Assembly: GCA_905250025.1 (NCBI GenBank)
Contig: CAJNOJ010000025.1
Location: 1 to 64,000 of the forward strand
DNA from: Adineta ricciae
Lineage: Eukaryota; Rotifera; Eurotatoria; Adinetida; Adinetidae
DNA: 64,000 bases
Reading direction: 5' to 3'
Within the stretch, counting starts at the first letter, position 1. Each line of letters opens with the position of its first letter. Made by a program: the position numbers and the translations under genes. Positions 1 through 11,883 of the stretch are shown piece after piece. The notes under the pieces were generated by a model. That model saw only the letters and a list, made by a program, of their open reading frames with translations, was not told where the DNA came from and did not search any database.

Positions 1-1003
1 CATTTAAAAATGTGTTTCTACATATGTATATATAACTATTTAAAGGTGATAGCGGACACTGTACTCATTATTATGATATGTACATTTATATATGTGTATC
101 GCTCAACGTGATGTTCGTTATGTGCATTGGCTAAATCATAAGAATATCTTTTCTCTTTTTCTTTATTTGCCGTTGGAGATGAGTGAAATGCAATGAAGCA
201 TGACCAACCCTCAGCCTTGCCTGTACACTTCTCTTTCTCTCTCGGCGGGATTTTATCATCGACGAAAGAACGTAGGGTTCAAAAAAAAAGAAGCAAAAGA
301 TATTTGAGATGTGTGAAAAAATCATCTAAATAGATCTGACGCGAGTGCGGTAACATTCAATTTATATGAACAATACCAAACAAGATCATCATATGATGCA
401 ACTATTTCAAATCGAAATCAGCGACATATCGAAACTAAATTGAATTCATACCGACGATCATATCATTTTGATTTGTCATTGCTACGTGTATAATCATTTG
501 ACGAAGCAAAAACATGATATCATTCATCACAATTCTTGTATTTCCAAAATTGGTGAATGTCAAAGTTCAATGTATTCTTCTTTCTGATGCGACCAAATCG
601 CAGCTGAGTTTTCGAATTCGACAAGGTTTACAGAAAATGTTATCGAAACCTTCTTGTCTTATGAGAAGAAAGAAACGCATCGATCAGGTTATCTTTGATT
701 AAAATCTCCTTTTACTAGGATATGTATCCTGTCAGTTCACATCGCATCGAGTTTCAATTGACAAGTCATGTTTCATTAGCAATGGGTGGAAAAAACATCA
801 AGATGATTATCAATACTGTTCACACATTCGCATATTTTCTCGTTCAAAAGCATTTGAATCTTATAAAAATCTATCCGAAAATCGATTTACTTAGAAATTT
901 TACTTCGAAACTAGAAAAAAAACACGGTAACGGTTAACAAAAATAAATAAGAAGGAAAATAACGTCATTTACAAGTTAATTATTTAAAATGAAAGAAAAT
1001 CAA
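1..1003. other. intergenic, no gene seen
   Basis: AT-rich DNA downstream of the chitin synthase gene. Only short open frames of 60-70 codons occur, without domain signal or splice structure. I see no RNA gene or repeat here. Confidence 0.5.
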
Positions 1004-4000
1004 TCAGAGCAATCGAAGGCGACTCTCATCGATCGCCTCTTGTACGACAGGATGATCGAAATAGTCGATCGGTGGTTCGTTGTAAACATCCTGTTCTTCA
1101 TTATCATCATATTCATCTGGAGCGATAAAGTGCGGTTCTTTATTTATAATTGACTCCATTTGATATGTCACACTGTCTTTGGGAAAGGTGGATGTTGAAG
1201 ATGAGGATGTCGGAACAACTAACTCGATATCTAAATCTTTTAAAACTTCAGCCACTTCCTGACTTGTCATTCCGGCAATGTCGGAACCAGGTTTTAATTT
1301 ATATTGTCGATGTTTTTCAAACAATTTTGTGCTTGCCAGAATTTCAATGAATGTTCCCCAGCGATGTAAAATCATTGTACAGAATTGCACGACCATACAC
1401 GAAGCAAAGAATAACATGAATAATAAACCTAAAACTTGAACCTTTGTTTCATGTAAACCAAAGATTCGACCAACGTCGATCATGATCTCTGTAAATTGCG
1501 TTGCGACGTATTCACATTGAAATTGTAAGATGATCCAAATGGCGTTGAGCATAAAAAATGCGAAACCTGCGTTGTTTCGTAAGCCAATGAGGTCATTTTG
1601 AATACGACGTTCTTCTTCCGCGTCTTTATCAAGCGGCGCGATATATTTTTGAAGGATTTGCTGCCAGAAAGTAACCTCATCGGTATGGAGAAAGCCAATA
1701 ACAGATTCCGGGCCAAGCCATGGTAATTCTGACCAATACGGGTTGATCATATTGTTTCGTGATTTGTTTAAGATTGATGTTGATGCAGTTGTATTGCTTG
1801 TGGAATCGTTGCCACTGGTAATGATTATTGGAATGTTATTTGACGATTCTTTGGGGTTCTGCAATGAATCATCACCTAAAAAGTTGGAATTAGGTGATGA
1901 TGATGTGTGTTGGGCGGAAATTTTATAGTGTGGTTTCTGTACATCATCGTGATCGAGTTTCGTAATGATTTGTTGTAAAAGTGTTTCTTGTCGTTTCATT
2001 GTTGGCCGAAAGACTTGTTCAATGACATCGCCCGCTTGATTAAGAATACCACGTTGTTGTCGTCCATCACCCCAGAACATGTTATTGATAACATCAGTTG
2101 CTCGACGCTTTTTTGCTTCTACATGGATGACATCAATCAATTCGTTACCTCTTCTAGCATATATTTCACTTACCTGGTTCGATGACTTCTTTTTCATTAG
2201 TTTTATCCTTTGTCTTCTTCTTTTTCACAACTTCGACTGTTTCTCGCGTACCCCATGAAACAACATGTAAGTTACATAAAGCGTAAGTGACTAAAAGAAG
2301 ATAACCACCAGGAATAGTGATCAAATAGAGAAAACCATGAATCAAGTTAAACATTTCCTTCGGATGCAGAAGACCAGTGACAATGAATGTAATCGCAACA
2401 GTTGGAAGAAACACAGCACTCGGATCAAGAAAACCAGATTTCACTATTTGCGCTGCTGTTGCAACCAAGACCATTGACATAACCAGAGCATATAGTGCTG
2501 CAACAAACGAAATGAAGACTTCAGTTTTGGAAAAAGAAAAAGTCTTACAAGTCATGATAGCTCCAATAGCAATTTGTGTACTTGCTTTGGTTTTCAAGCA
2601 AATGATAATATAGAAAATTGATGGAAGAATTGATATCATATAAGATTCAGCGATTGTTAATGTAGAGAAAACTGTTCGCAATGCCGAAGCAATCGTCAAT
2701 AAAATAGTTCCTGGTCCTAAAACTGTCGAAACGAACAGAACTGCTTGATAGAACATGTATAATTTGGAAATATTTTCATTGACATAGGTCGTATGTTTTG
2801 TGTCTTTTAATAAATCCATAATATTCGCCATAGTCGACGGCATCCATCGTCGACGTTGATTAAAAAACTCTTTAAACGTTTCCGGTGCATGCGTATAGGC
2901 ATCGGAGGCAGCACAATACTCAACTCGATAACCTTGTTGCAATAGGAGAGTAGTTAGCCAACGATCTTCGCCTGCAAAGAGATAAAAAGCAATAATCTTG
3001 TGCAAAAATCAATTCTTAATTAATTATTTAACCTTGATCATATTGCACGTAATGTGCTGCTTCAGTTGATTTATCTGCATAACGTCGCATAACATTATCA
3101 TCCATCAATGACGAACCGCGAAAAAGTGAAAAACAACCGGGACAACATAGAACGCTACCAAGTTTATGTTCAGCGGCTTTCTGGAGCCAATGGCCAACTG
3201 CGTATTCGAATTGTTGATACCAAACAATCGGTCCTAGTAAAACAAAACTCTCTCGACATGGAAAGAAGAAAGTCTTTCTTTGTTTTACCATCGCCTGTAG
3301 GATGAATTCGACCACAAGCAGCTGCGACTTTCGGATTCTTACGCATTCGATCAACTAATAGTAGAACCGCTTCGGGTTTAAAATCGACATCACCATCCAA
3401 AGCTAATACAAATGTATTTTGAGCCTAAATAGATCGAATCTCTTCGTATCGATTGGTCGTCTCGAAATCGATTCCACTTACAGAAATCTTCTTATCATGT
3501 GGTAAACTCTTCAAAAATTCACTAAATCCAATAAATTCTGTGTCTAAATTGGTGACAGGTGGCGAAAGGTTATGTCCACCATTCTTTCGTCGTAATAACT
3601 TATATGAAAGTAGATAATACATGTACATCACCTAAATATTGTCAATAAAACAAATCAATTGACTAAAAGATCTTCAACGAACTTGACTCCAACGCTTTTT
3701 ATGTCGAATTAAGTTTTTATCTTTCATATGAACTATCAAACGGTTCTTTCCCGGTAATAACCAAACCAGACGCCCACCGTATGGTGTGGGAATTTTAATA
3801 GGATCGTCGACGACTTTTTCGACACCATGAACATAACTAAATAAGATTTTACTTGGAAATTTTAAATGAACTAATCAAGTAAAACTTTCATACGCTCCAG
3901 CGACATTCACAGCTGCAACGAGTTGTTTAACATAACGATTCGGTACACGATTTCCATGTTCATCATCTTCAAACGCATCATCGAACAAAACATGCGTCTC

Positions 4001-6139
4001 AAATCGATAGTAATCCGGATCGAGCACGCGCAAATTTCTCTGGACAGTTCGACGAGCATGTTGATCAGAATCAAGTCTAGGAGAAAAATATGGATCAGAT
4101 GAGGGAACTACTTGTTCATTTACCGAAAAATGGATTTTAACAGTTGGACCATTTCATTGGTTGTTTCGTGCCACATTGTTGCACATACGTAGATCATTGG
4201 TACCGGAAATTTCCGTTTCATAGCTAAGTCGGGCTCAATTTGATCTATGAAAGTCATGATTGAAGGACTATCATAATGAGTTCTATTCTTACCGTTCATT
4301 TCCATTATATCCTTCTGCTGTTTGTTCAGTAATAAGTTCTGTTCGACAATCGCAGATTCATAGTACGGAAGAACAAAAAGTCTATGTATAAAATAACATA
4401 TGAATAGAAAGGTGATTACGATTCCTACTTATGAATCATGGCCAAACGTTCAGATGTTGGGAACCAAACATGACTTGTTATTTTCATTCTTGATAACCAA
4501 AGAACCAAAAATCCAATCAAAGATATTACCAACAATTTCGAACCCAGTGCTATAAAGGACGAACAATATCGATTTCATTCTCTTCTATTCTGTTTTACCT
4601 TGTGGTTTATCTAAATAAAAGAATTGACCGACCACAATGATATCTTTTTTGTTTGTAAATCCATGAGTAAAAAATAAAATGATGTATGCAATCAAGGTTG
4701 ACATTGTTAATGGTAATGAAAAGCCGAAGCATTGCATTAAAACCTAATTTCATCAAACCATGATTCATGTTTGTCAAAGATTCATCGACCTACTTTGCAA
4801 GCTATACGACCGGTATAGTAACAAATGCACGAGGACAAGATCTGGAGAACAAATGGTGCATAAATTTGTCTTGTCGCTCGAAAAAGATCTTTGTGATCGT
4901 CAAAGAAAGGAATAGCACGACTATATCTTTCGCCAATCGGTACTTGATCGAATATATGCAAATACAAGTTCTTATCGATTGATTTCGGTAAGAATGCAAT
5001 CGCAGTGATGATTAAGACAAAAATTTTCAACAAACTCGCGGTAACATACACTTTTGGACGTGTTTTTCGTAATAATCGAACGGCACGTTGAAACCATTTG
5101 AAGAAATGTTTGTTCGGCAAACGTGTTTCAACAAAGCTTTCCCAATAACCAAGTGAAATAAGAAACAATGCCAAAGGTAATTGCCATTGAAGTTGACTGG
5201 AAACCTTCTCCGTTGTTTTAAGAATCGATGGAATAAAACAAACAGACAATTGCATGAGAACAGACGCAATATCACACATGAATATTATTAATTTCAAACT
5301 TGTATTATGATGACGACGTGTGGTAAAAAGATTTAGTATGGCCGGAACAATACAAACACCGTTCAAGACGAATAAACCAGTAACATTGTCGACGGAAGGT
5401 AAAATACGAAAGACAAGCATAGAAAGACCAACTGTGTGACATGTTTCAGCAATATGAACCTAAATATCACGAATTTCAATTTGTTCTTCATGTCACATTT
5501 CGAGTGCTTACCCAAATGGTTAATAGGAATGGCGGAGAATGTTTTATACGAAAAATAGATAGAACAAGACTTTGCACAAATGTTAAAGTATATGGTACAA
5601 TCATTGCAATAAGTAATAAGACTTGCCATCTGACGATGTATATCTTTGGCTAGAATGAAATAAGGTTTTTGACAGGAAAATGCCATGAAAGATTGAACTG
5701 ACTTGTTCAAGAGTTTTATACGCATTGATCATCGTAAAGAGACTGAGTTTACTAACGACAGCTGATGTGAGAACAACAAGAAAGAAAATAAGATAAACGC
5801 ATATCTTAACAATACGACGGAATGTTAGACGACGTTCTTTGTTTATGATTTGTTCTTCTTCGAAAATTCGACTCGTCACATGAGCCACGTCCCACCAATA
5901 AGCTTGATTAGGATCGGCTTTTCTTTAAAAGATACAAAAATGAACGATAATCAATTAATCGATCGAACAAGTCTCTTTTACTTGTGTTTCATTGAATCGT
6001 CTAATTTATGCGATGCAGGTTGTTGCGGATGTGTTCTAATTATAGAAGATGATGATAAGGACGATATTGACGGTGGTCCTAGTTGTAGAGAAGGAGGAGG
6101 AGGAGGTTGTGATGGTAGAGGTGCCTGTGAACGTTTCAT
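1004..6139 (-). CDS. Chitin synthase, animal (type 2 glycosyltransferase) class, about 13 exons
   Basis: Polymerises N-acetylglucosamine from UDP-GlcNAc into chitin at the plasma membrane. Family signatures read in order on the minus strand: CATMWHET (near 4170), TPYGGRLVW-LPGK (near 3770), RWSQ then VMYMYYLL (across an intron at 3633-3682), ALDGDVDF (near 3390), GSVLCCPGCFSLFRG (near 3140), EDRWLTT and QRRRW (2990-2850), SWGTRE (near 2250). The N-terminal part has a proline-rich start, a YWWDV motif and many membrane segments; after the catalytic domain come a further cluster of membrane segments and a last pair near 1550 and 1400. Resolvable exons: 6139-5982, 5922-5703, 5649-5512, 5459-4794, 4743-4599, 4549 onward, 4381-4124, 4076-3894, 3836-3683, 3631 onward, then through EDRWL to about 2166, and 2118-1004. 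Introns are 50-65 bp. Apparent stops at 3875 (TGA) and 3425 (TAG) lie inside introns, so the gene looks intact. The start is the first ATG of the proline-rich exon; an upstream exon cannot be excluded. Confidence 0.95.
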
Positions 6140-6720
6140 CTTCTCGTCAAATGTGATAATCGTTTCAAAATGATATGCATATATTCTTTTGATACAAGTG
6201 AAACGGACGAATATATATATATATATATACATTTGTTAGAAGGAAAGAAAGAAAAGAATGACCAACTAATGAGCAATACGGTAAAAGCTTTTGTATTCAT
6301 CGACGGAATGGTAGACGTAACCACAATGAACCGGGCGTTTTTATTCGTATGGAAGTCATACCACAAGCGTCTGTATGGATAAGAGTCAACAAATATGAAC
6401 GGATGTTTTGTTTGAACATACGTTTTTTTCTGGCTATTTTATGAAAATATCAGATGAAGTCTATAATGTCATATACTATGTACAAACAATAGTGAATCAA
6501 TGAGGAAAAAACGGGTTATATAAAGAAATTACAAACAGGGCTGCTATATACATCAGACGGGGTTATATAAAAAAGAGAACAAACTAAGACAAACTGAGCA
6601 ATGAATAGGTAATGTCCTGTTTTCAATTGAAAACATCAGTAGTATTGATCATCTGACATGCTTACGTTCCAAAATGAAACTGAAGTAGCGATTAAAAAAT
6701 TTTCTTTTGTCTTCCCTGCT
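6140..6720. other. intergenic with short AT dinucleotide run
   Basis: Gap between two minus-strand genes. It contains an (AT)n run at about 6211-6230 and no supported gene. It should hold the chitin synthase promoter and the 3' end of the carrier transcript. Confidence 0.5.
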
Positions 6721-7716
6721 TCATATTGATTGTATCGGAGTCAACGACGGAGTCGCTTGTGATGGTGGCGGTGATATAACTTTCTTCGATGTTGACACGG
6801 GTTTAGGCTTAGAAACTGGTTTAGTTGTTGTGGGAACCACAGTTTCTTCATCTCGCGCTGTATCAAATGTTTGTTTTAGCAATGCATAAACTGGATATGT
6901 AAATGCGTTCGTTGGAACAGCACGAAGTGTACACGGTAAAAATCCTCGCGTAAATACCTGCCATCCTTCTGCGCGAAATGATTTCACTGCACAGTCCCAA
7001 ACACCCTTATAAACATGGTCTCTTGAAGCTTGGTAACGGCTTTTGATGACATCGAATGGATAGGAAACAGTCCATGCTGCTATGCCAGTAAAACCACCAC
7101 CTAATAAGCTCATGTACATCGGCATGTCGGCTTCTTTGCCAGTTGAAGAAAAAGTGGTGACAAAGAACTGCCATGCAGGAAAGTAGGCGGCAAATGATGG
7201 AATGTCACGTGCAAGTGTCATTGATAAACCACGCATTACACCTTGTCGAAGACCACGGCGACTATAAGACTTTCTTAAACAATCGATTGGACCATTGTAC
7301 AAATGAGTCGATAGTGCAAATAATTTTCGCTGCTGTCCAATACCTTGCATTTGTAAACGTGTTTTCACAAGCTCAATAGGTGAACAGACAAATGCTTGAA
7401 CACAGCCGGCAATGGCGCCAGTCATTGCCAATGCTGTATAAGTATCCGGATTGTCAAAAAGACTTTTCGAAACATTCTGCACGGAAAAGACAATACCATT
7501 AATAAGTGCAACACCAAACATCGGCGAAGCCATTCCTTTATAAAAGCCAAGTATAGACTCTTGTTTAGCAATTTTAATGAAACAATCCAGTGATCCATTA
7601 TATATTCGATGATTGAGCGTTTGAGTCTGAAGACGAACTTTCACGGTATCGAATGGATAGCCGGCAATTGTCCCAGTAACACCGGCGACGAATCCAAATC
7701 CAAAATCCAATGCCAT
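6721..7716 (-). CDS. Mitochondrial carrier (SLC25) family transporter, SLC25A29/45/47-like
   Basis: Inner mitochondrial membrane transporter, 331 aa in one exon. The three-fold repeat is complete: signature motifs PFDTVKVRLQT (near residue 21), PIELVKTRLQM (near residue 113) and PFDVIKSRYQA (near residue 221), each followed by the usual hydrophobic helix pair. The first repeat (YNGSLDC, FYKGMASP) is closest to what I recall of the carnitine/acylcarnitine and basic amino acid carriers SLC25A20/29/45/47; the substrate cannot be fixed by eye. A proline/serine/threonine-rich tail of about 40 residues follows the last helix, longer than usual. The start is well placed because the first repeat begins within ten residues. 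A splice-acceptor-like TTCATTCTAG ends 15 nt upstream of the ATG (7731-7732) without an obvious donor, which fits spliced-leader trans-splicing. Confidence 0.92.
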   Translation of the reverse strand: MALDFGFGFVAGVTGTIAGYPFDTVKVRLQTQTLNHRIYNGSLDCFIKIAKQESILGFYKGMASPMFGVALINGIVFSVQNVSKSLFDNPDTYTALAMTGAIAGCVQAFVCSPIELVKTRLQMQGIGQQRKLFALSTHLYNGPIDCLRKSYSRRGLRQGVMRGLSMTLARDIPSFAAYFPAWQFFVTTFSSTGKEADMPMYMSLLGGGFTGIAAWTVSYPFDVIKSRYQASRDHVYKGVWDCAVKSFRAEGWQVFTRGFLPCTLRAVPTNAFTYPVYALLKQTFDTARDEETVVPTTTKPVSKPKPVSTSKKVISPPPSQATPSLTPIQSI

Positions 7717-9523
7717 AGTAAAATATTATACTAGAATGAAAAATGACGCCACTTAACGGAGAATTGTACGAGAAAGGATGATGCAATGTCATTTGCACAC
7801 ATGAACAATGAGCCAACGAAAGAAAAAACGAATAACATGACACACCTCCTTTGCGTTCGTCTCTTTTATTATTTTTTTTACGTATCGATCGACGCAAAAG
7901 GGGGCGAGAGAGAAAGAGCGATTTATGTAGGAGAAGAACTGCACGTGGTCGACTATACACATGAGTTAGTTATTTATGTCGCGCCATATTTCTGTTTCTT
8001 TCGACGTCATTCGATTTTTCTTGCCGTCTTCTCTTTCTAGTCGCTAAAGAAGTGAATGTACTACCATCGTCAGAGAAAAAAAGAAAAATACATATCAAGG
8101 CTTCTGGATTGTTTCTCATACGTTTTATTTCAGTTTGATTGAATTTGGAACTTTCTGGGGTATAGAAAAACGTACTTTTAGTCGAAAAACAAAACGTACT
8201 TTTCACTCCTCGTGTACATCAAGAAAAAATACTGTCCTACTTGCCAGGTCATAAACTGTCACGCAGCGAACAAATGGATTGATCTTTCTCAGGTGAACCG
8301 TCTCTCTTATAACGAGCGCTGATTTTAAAATGTACTGAAAATATACACATCTGTGAATCTGAATCTGTTCGCCAAGTTCGAATCAGTTTAAATATAGAAA
8401 AGAATATACAGACAGAACGCGAACGAAAAGTATGCAGTTTACCAGTGAATTGAATCAGCGATTTCCAATATAACGCTGGTGATATTTCATATTATCTGTT
8501 CCTTATATCTGAAAGTGATGCAATCATAACATAGTCATTAAATAAATACAGGACAATGTATCAATAATGGACATTTCTGATTGGTCTATAATGAGTCATG
8601 CAATTACAAGCTTTTGCGATTGTGCAAATGACCAACTGAGTTAACAACTTTAGTTCATGCCTGAGAATATTTTTCTTATAGGTATCGAGTTTTTTATCCC
8701 ACCACGATTGCCAATACGTGTTTCAGCTGCGAACATTTACATCCGCATTCGTCACAGTATGACAGAAGAATCTCTAGAAAAATATGAATCATTTCCTACC
8801 GTTGTCTCAGCCGTAGCATACTCTGCACGTTTACCTAACGCTATATATTTGACTTTTATCCTTTGAAATAAATTACATGCTACTTTTATTGATTGCTACA
8901 GCCGACAAAATATCCAATAGTCATTGCGCATATGAAAATGACAATGTGAAATCAGATGACGAAGAATATCATTAAAGGTAGATAGGTGAAGCTTGGAGAT
9001 GCTGACTGAAGAGGTGTGTCCTTTGAGAATGTACGTCACATTCGATAAATACGCAATCAATTCGTACTCAACAACAAACCTATGACGAAGCAAAATCTTG
9101 TCAAGTTCGATTCAACATCCGATAAGAAAATTCAGTTACATTGGATGAAATTTCAACTGAAATAATCGTCTGTATTATAGTGTATACGAGTTTAGGAGTG
9201 TTGTGACATTTGTTCCATTGAAAACCTTTTCAAGGTTCACTCTGAATGAGTAAAATTAAAACACGTTCTCACTGATTTATACGCCGCACACAATCATGAT
9301 GTGGAAGTTAAGGACAAAACAATAAAATATTCTCGCTAGTCATTTATTTTTAAGAACATAACAAGCTACGTTCTCTCGCTCCTATACACTCCGATTGTCG
9401 ATGATTTAACGACAACAATTAGAACGAAGCAGAAAGAAAGCCGAGAAAATCACCGATGTTTATAGCACGACAGCACATCGACGATTGATTATTGCAGCGT
9501 CGGAGTCGAAACTGTGTTTACAG
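7717..9523. other. intergenic, no supported gene
   Basis: About 1.8 kb of AT-rich DNA between divergent genes. The longest open frames (8657-8866 plus, 8896-9093 minus, 7970-8206 minus) have no recognisable domain, codon bias or flanking splice pattern. It should contain the promoters of the carrier (minus) and of the gene at 9524 (plus). Confidence 0.45.
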
Positions 9524-10258
9524 ATGCCTAAATCTAGCTTTGATTTTTCCATCAAAGTAATATTCTACATTGCGAATACGAATGAATTTTAAAGGACATT
9601 TTCATCGGTTTTCTAGTTCTTCCATCCACCACATCGCACTGTTCCATTTCATAATGGTTTATTGAATACACGGACGAAGCATACGGTAGCTCAAGATCGT
9701 CTCGTTGTTGCTGAACGTCGTATGCTCGATGTTGAACGGCGAAAATCAGTTAGTAATCTGCAAACTTTGGCGTTTGAACAAAAGCAATTCGAGAAAAAGC
9801 GTGCTCTACTTCAAAAACATCATATGAACTCAACTTCTTTTGAACGACCGTCTACAATGCGTCATCGGTCATCGAGTGATGTCACTTTTCCTCTTATACG
9901 CCCATCAAGTCCTTTTACCGGATCCTTACCAAATCGTCTTTCGAAGCTATCCATAAGTCTTAATGACAGCAAACAGAATCTTTTAGCTCTGCCAAAAATC
10001 ACGGTCTCCGGACGACGATTCTCTGCGTATTCGGATGGCGATACATCGGAAAATTCTATCTTTACCAGTGATGTCGATAGCGGCGGTGAAGAAGAAGAAC
10101 ATGCCGAACCCATCGCTCGCAAAACGTTGACAATGAAGAATGAAGAACCTCCAAGACTCCTTTTACAAGTGCGAAAACCATTACCACCTATCGTGTCGAT
10201 AATTCCACCTGAAGAAGATGTACTATATCTAACACACACGGAGTTTTTGCATGTTTGA
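9524..10258 (+). CDS. Hypothetical protein, two exons, 224 aa
   Basis: Not recognised. Proposed exons 9524-9556 and 9617-10258, joined in phase 0 across a 60-bp GTAATA...TTCTAG intron, give 224 residues. The open frame of exon 2 alone has no ATG start because a TAG at 9614-9616 precedes it; that TAG is the splice acceptor, so the ATG at 9524 is preferred. Visible features: a charged, possibly coiled-coil stretch (about residues 30-70, rich in R, E, K and Q), a serine-rich middle, an acidic GGEEEE patch and a proline-rich end. No signal peptide or membrane segment. The ATG follows directly on GTGTTTACAG, a trans-splice-acceptor-like sequence. Confidence 0.7.
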
Positions 10259-10510
10259 TAGCATTCTATTTCTCGCTTTAAAAAAAATCTCAGTATAATT
10301 TCTAACTCTTGTGTTTTTCACTTAAGTCTACTGCTTGATTGATTCTTCAATTGTGGAAAACAAACTGTTTCCTATTGGAAAAAAATTTATTTTAACAAAC
10401 GTAAAGAGAGAAAATGAAAAATCTAATCAAGAGTATCATTTACATAAAAGAAGAAAAGTCACTTAAAAATATCTGACTGTAGCTTGATTATATATAGTTC
10501 ATTCGGGTGT

Positions 10511-11745
10511 CTAAGCATCTGCATTCACACCTCGAATCTGTTCATAGCCTCGTCGATTTCTGAAATGGCCTCGATTTCGTCGATAGAGTGTTGCTCCGAC
10601 GACGATGACGATGAATACAACAATACTTATTAGACAGGCAACAAGAACGACTAGTTTACTAATATGTGCTTTCGATGGATGAAACGGATCAGTCGAACAA
10701 TCCATGGATTCAACGCGTAGATCAAGTAATCGTTTGCCAGCATAAGTTTTTGGTAGAGCGCATGTGAGATTAATCGAATCTTTGACAAGATTTTGTGATC
10801 CAATGAGATAACGAATAAACCAACGAGATTCACAGCAATCGAATGGATTGTTGTTTAAGTAAATTTCCATGTCGGATGTGTTGGTATTGATCCAAGAAGC
10901 CAGTGGAGATGATTCGTTGATGACACTGATTTGATTATCACGGAAATAGAATTGCTTTGCATGATTAAATTGGATAATTTCCATTGGCAATTGTTTGAAA
11001 TGATTCTTGTCGAAATTAACTGATACGAGATTCATTATCGAGAGGAGAAATTCTGCAGATTGAAGTGAATTCGATTCCAATGAAATTGAATGTAGATTTT
11101 GAGAAATATTCACAAATGTATCGTGATCAATCGAAGTTAATTCTGCATCGTCAATAGTGATATTAGTTAAGAATACTAATGATTTCAATTCATTGGATGT
11201 TAGTTTTACTAATTGATTGTTGGAAAGAACGACTGTTTGAAGTTTTGTGCAGTTTAAAAACGATTTTGGAAATGTTGCATTGAGCAGCGATGTATTCATC
11301 AATTGGAGGTCGGTTAGATTTGGAAGAGACAATGCTGGAATCAATGATAATGGATTATCTGATAAAATTAATGTTTTCAATGATGTGATATTATTGATTT
11401 TATCAAGATCATCGACTAGAAACGCAAACAAGACGATAACTCAACAAACGAAAGAGTTTTCGCTTTACTTGATTTGAATGTTAACTTGTTGTGACTTAAT
11501 GAAAGTATTTCAATGGTGGAATTAAATATAATTTCTGTCAATGTTGTTAGATTTTTTTCATCACAACGAGCTACTAATGGATTATCCAAATGATCACAGA
11601 CACATATATCACAAACATTGCGAGGTTCACTATGAATCACTCCAATGAGGAACAGAAGACCGATTAACTAAAATCAACCAAATCGGTATCGAGAGATAAT
11701 CTCTTATGAAAAATCTTTTACCAAATGATTGATCGTGAATTTCAT
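10511..11745 (-). CDS. Leucine-rich-repeat single-pass membrane protein A
   Basis: Predicted cell-surface protein of 375 aa. Exons 11745-11722, 11667-11469 and 11415-10511. The signal peptide (MKFTINHL then LIGLLFLIGVIHS) is split by the first intron. A cysteine cluster (VCDICVCDH) starts the LRR N-cap. About six or seven typical 23-24-residue LRRs follow, then a C-terminal cap of the CC...C...C type with NNPFDCCESRWFIRYL, a single membrane helix (VVLVACLISIVVFIVIVV) and a short basic tail ending near EQIRGVNADA. No kinase or TIR domain is present. It lies 139 bp downstream of a clear paralogue on the same strand and shares with it the position and phase (phase 1) of the intron within the first repeats. 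Ligand and role are unknown. Confidence 0.88.
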
Positions 11746-11883
11746 GATGAATAGAAAACTAAATCTAAAATTAACATCGACAATATGATACTAAAAAATA
11801 AATAAAACACGAAAAAATTTGACTATGTCAAACTGAAGATTACTGAATGGACACAAAAAAAAACAAAACCAGATGAGATGTGA

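Noticed and set aside
3423..3427. In-frame TAG in chitin synthase before the ALDGDVDF exon
   Set aside because: It is the acceptor of a 57-bp intron starting GTAAGTGG; splicing gives KKIS-AQNTFVLALDGD.
3875..3877. In-frame TGA in the chitin synthase frame after GAYESFT
   Set aside because: A canonical 57-bp intron (GTATGA...ATTTAG, 3837-3893) removes it and restores the family sequence up to TPYGGRL, so the gene is not disrupted here.
8657..8866. 69-codon plus-strand frame
   Set aside because: No domain, no neighbouring exon that joins in phase, and AT-rich composition like its surroundings.
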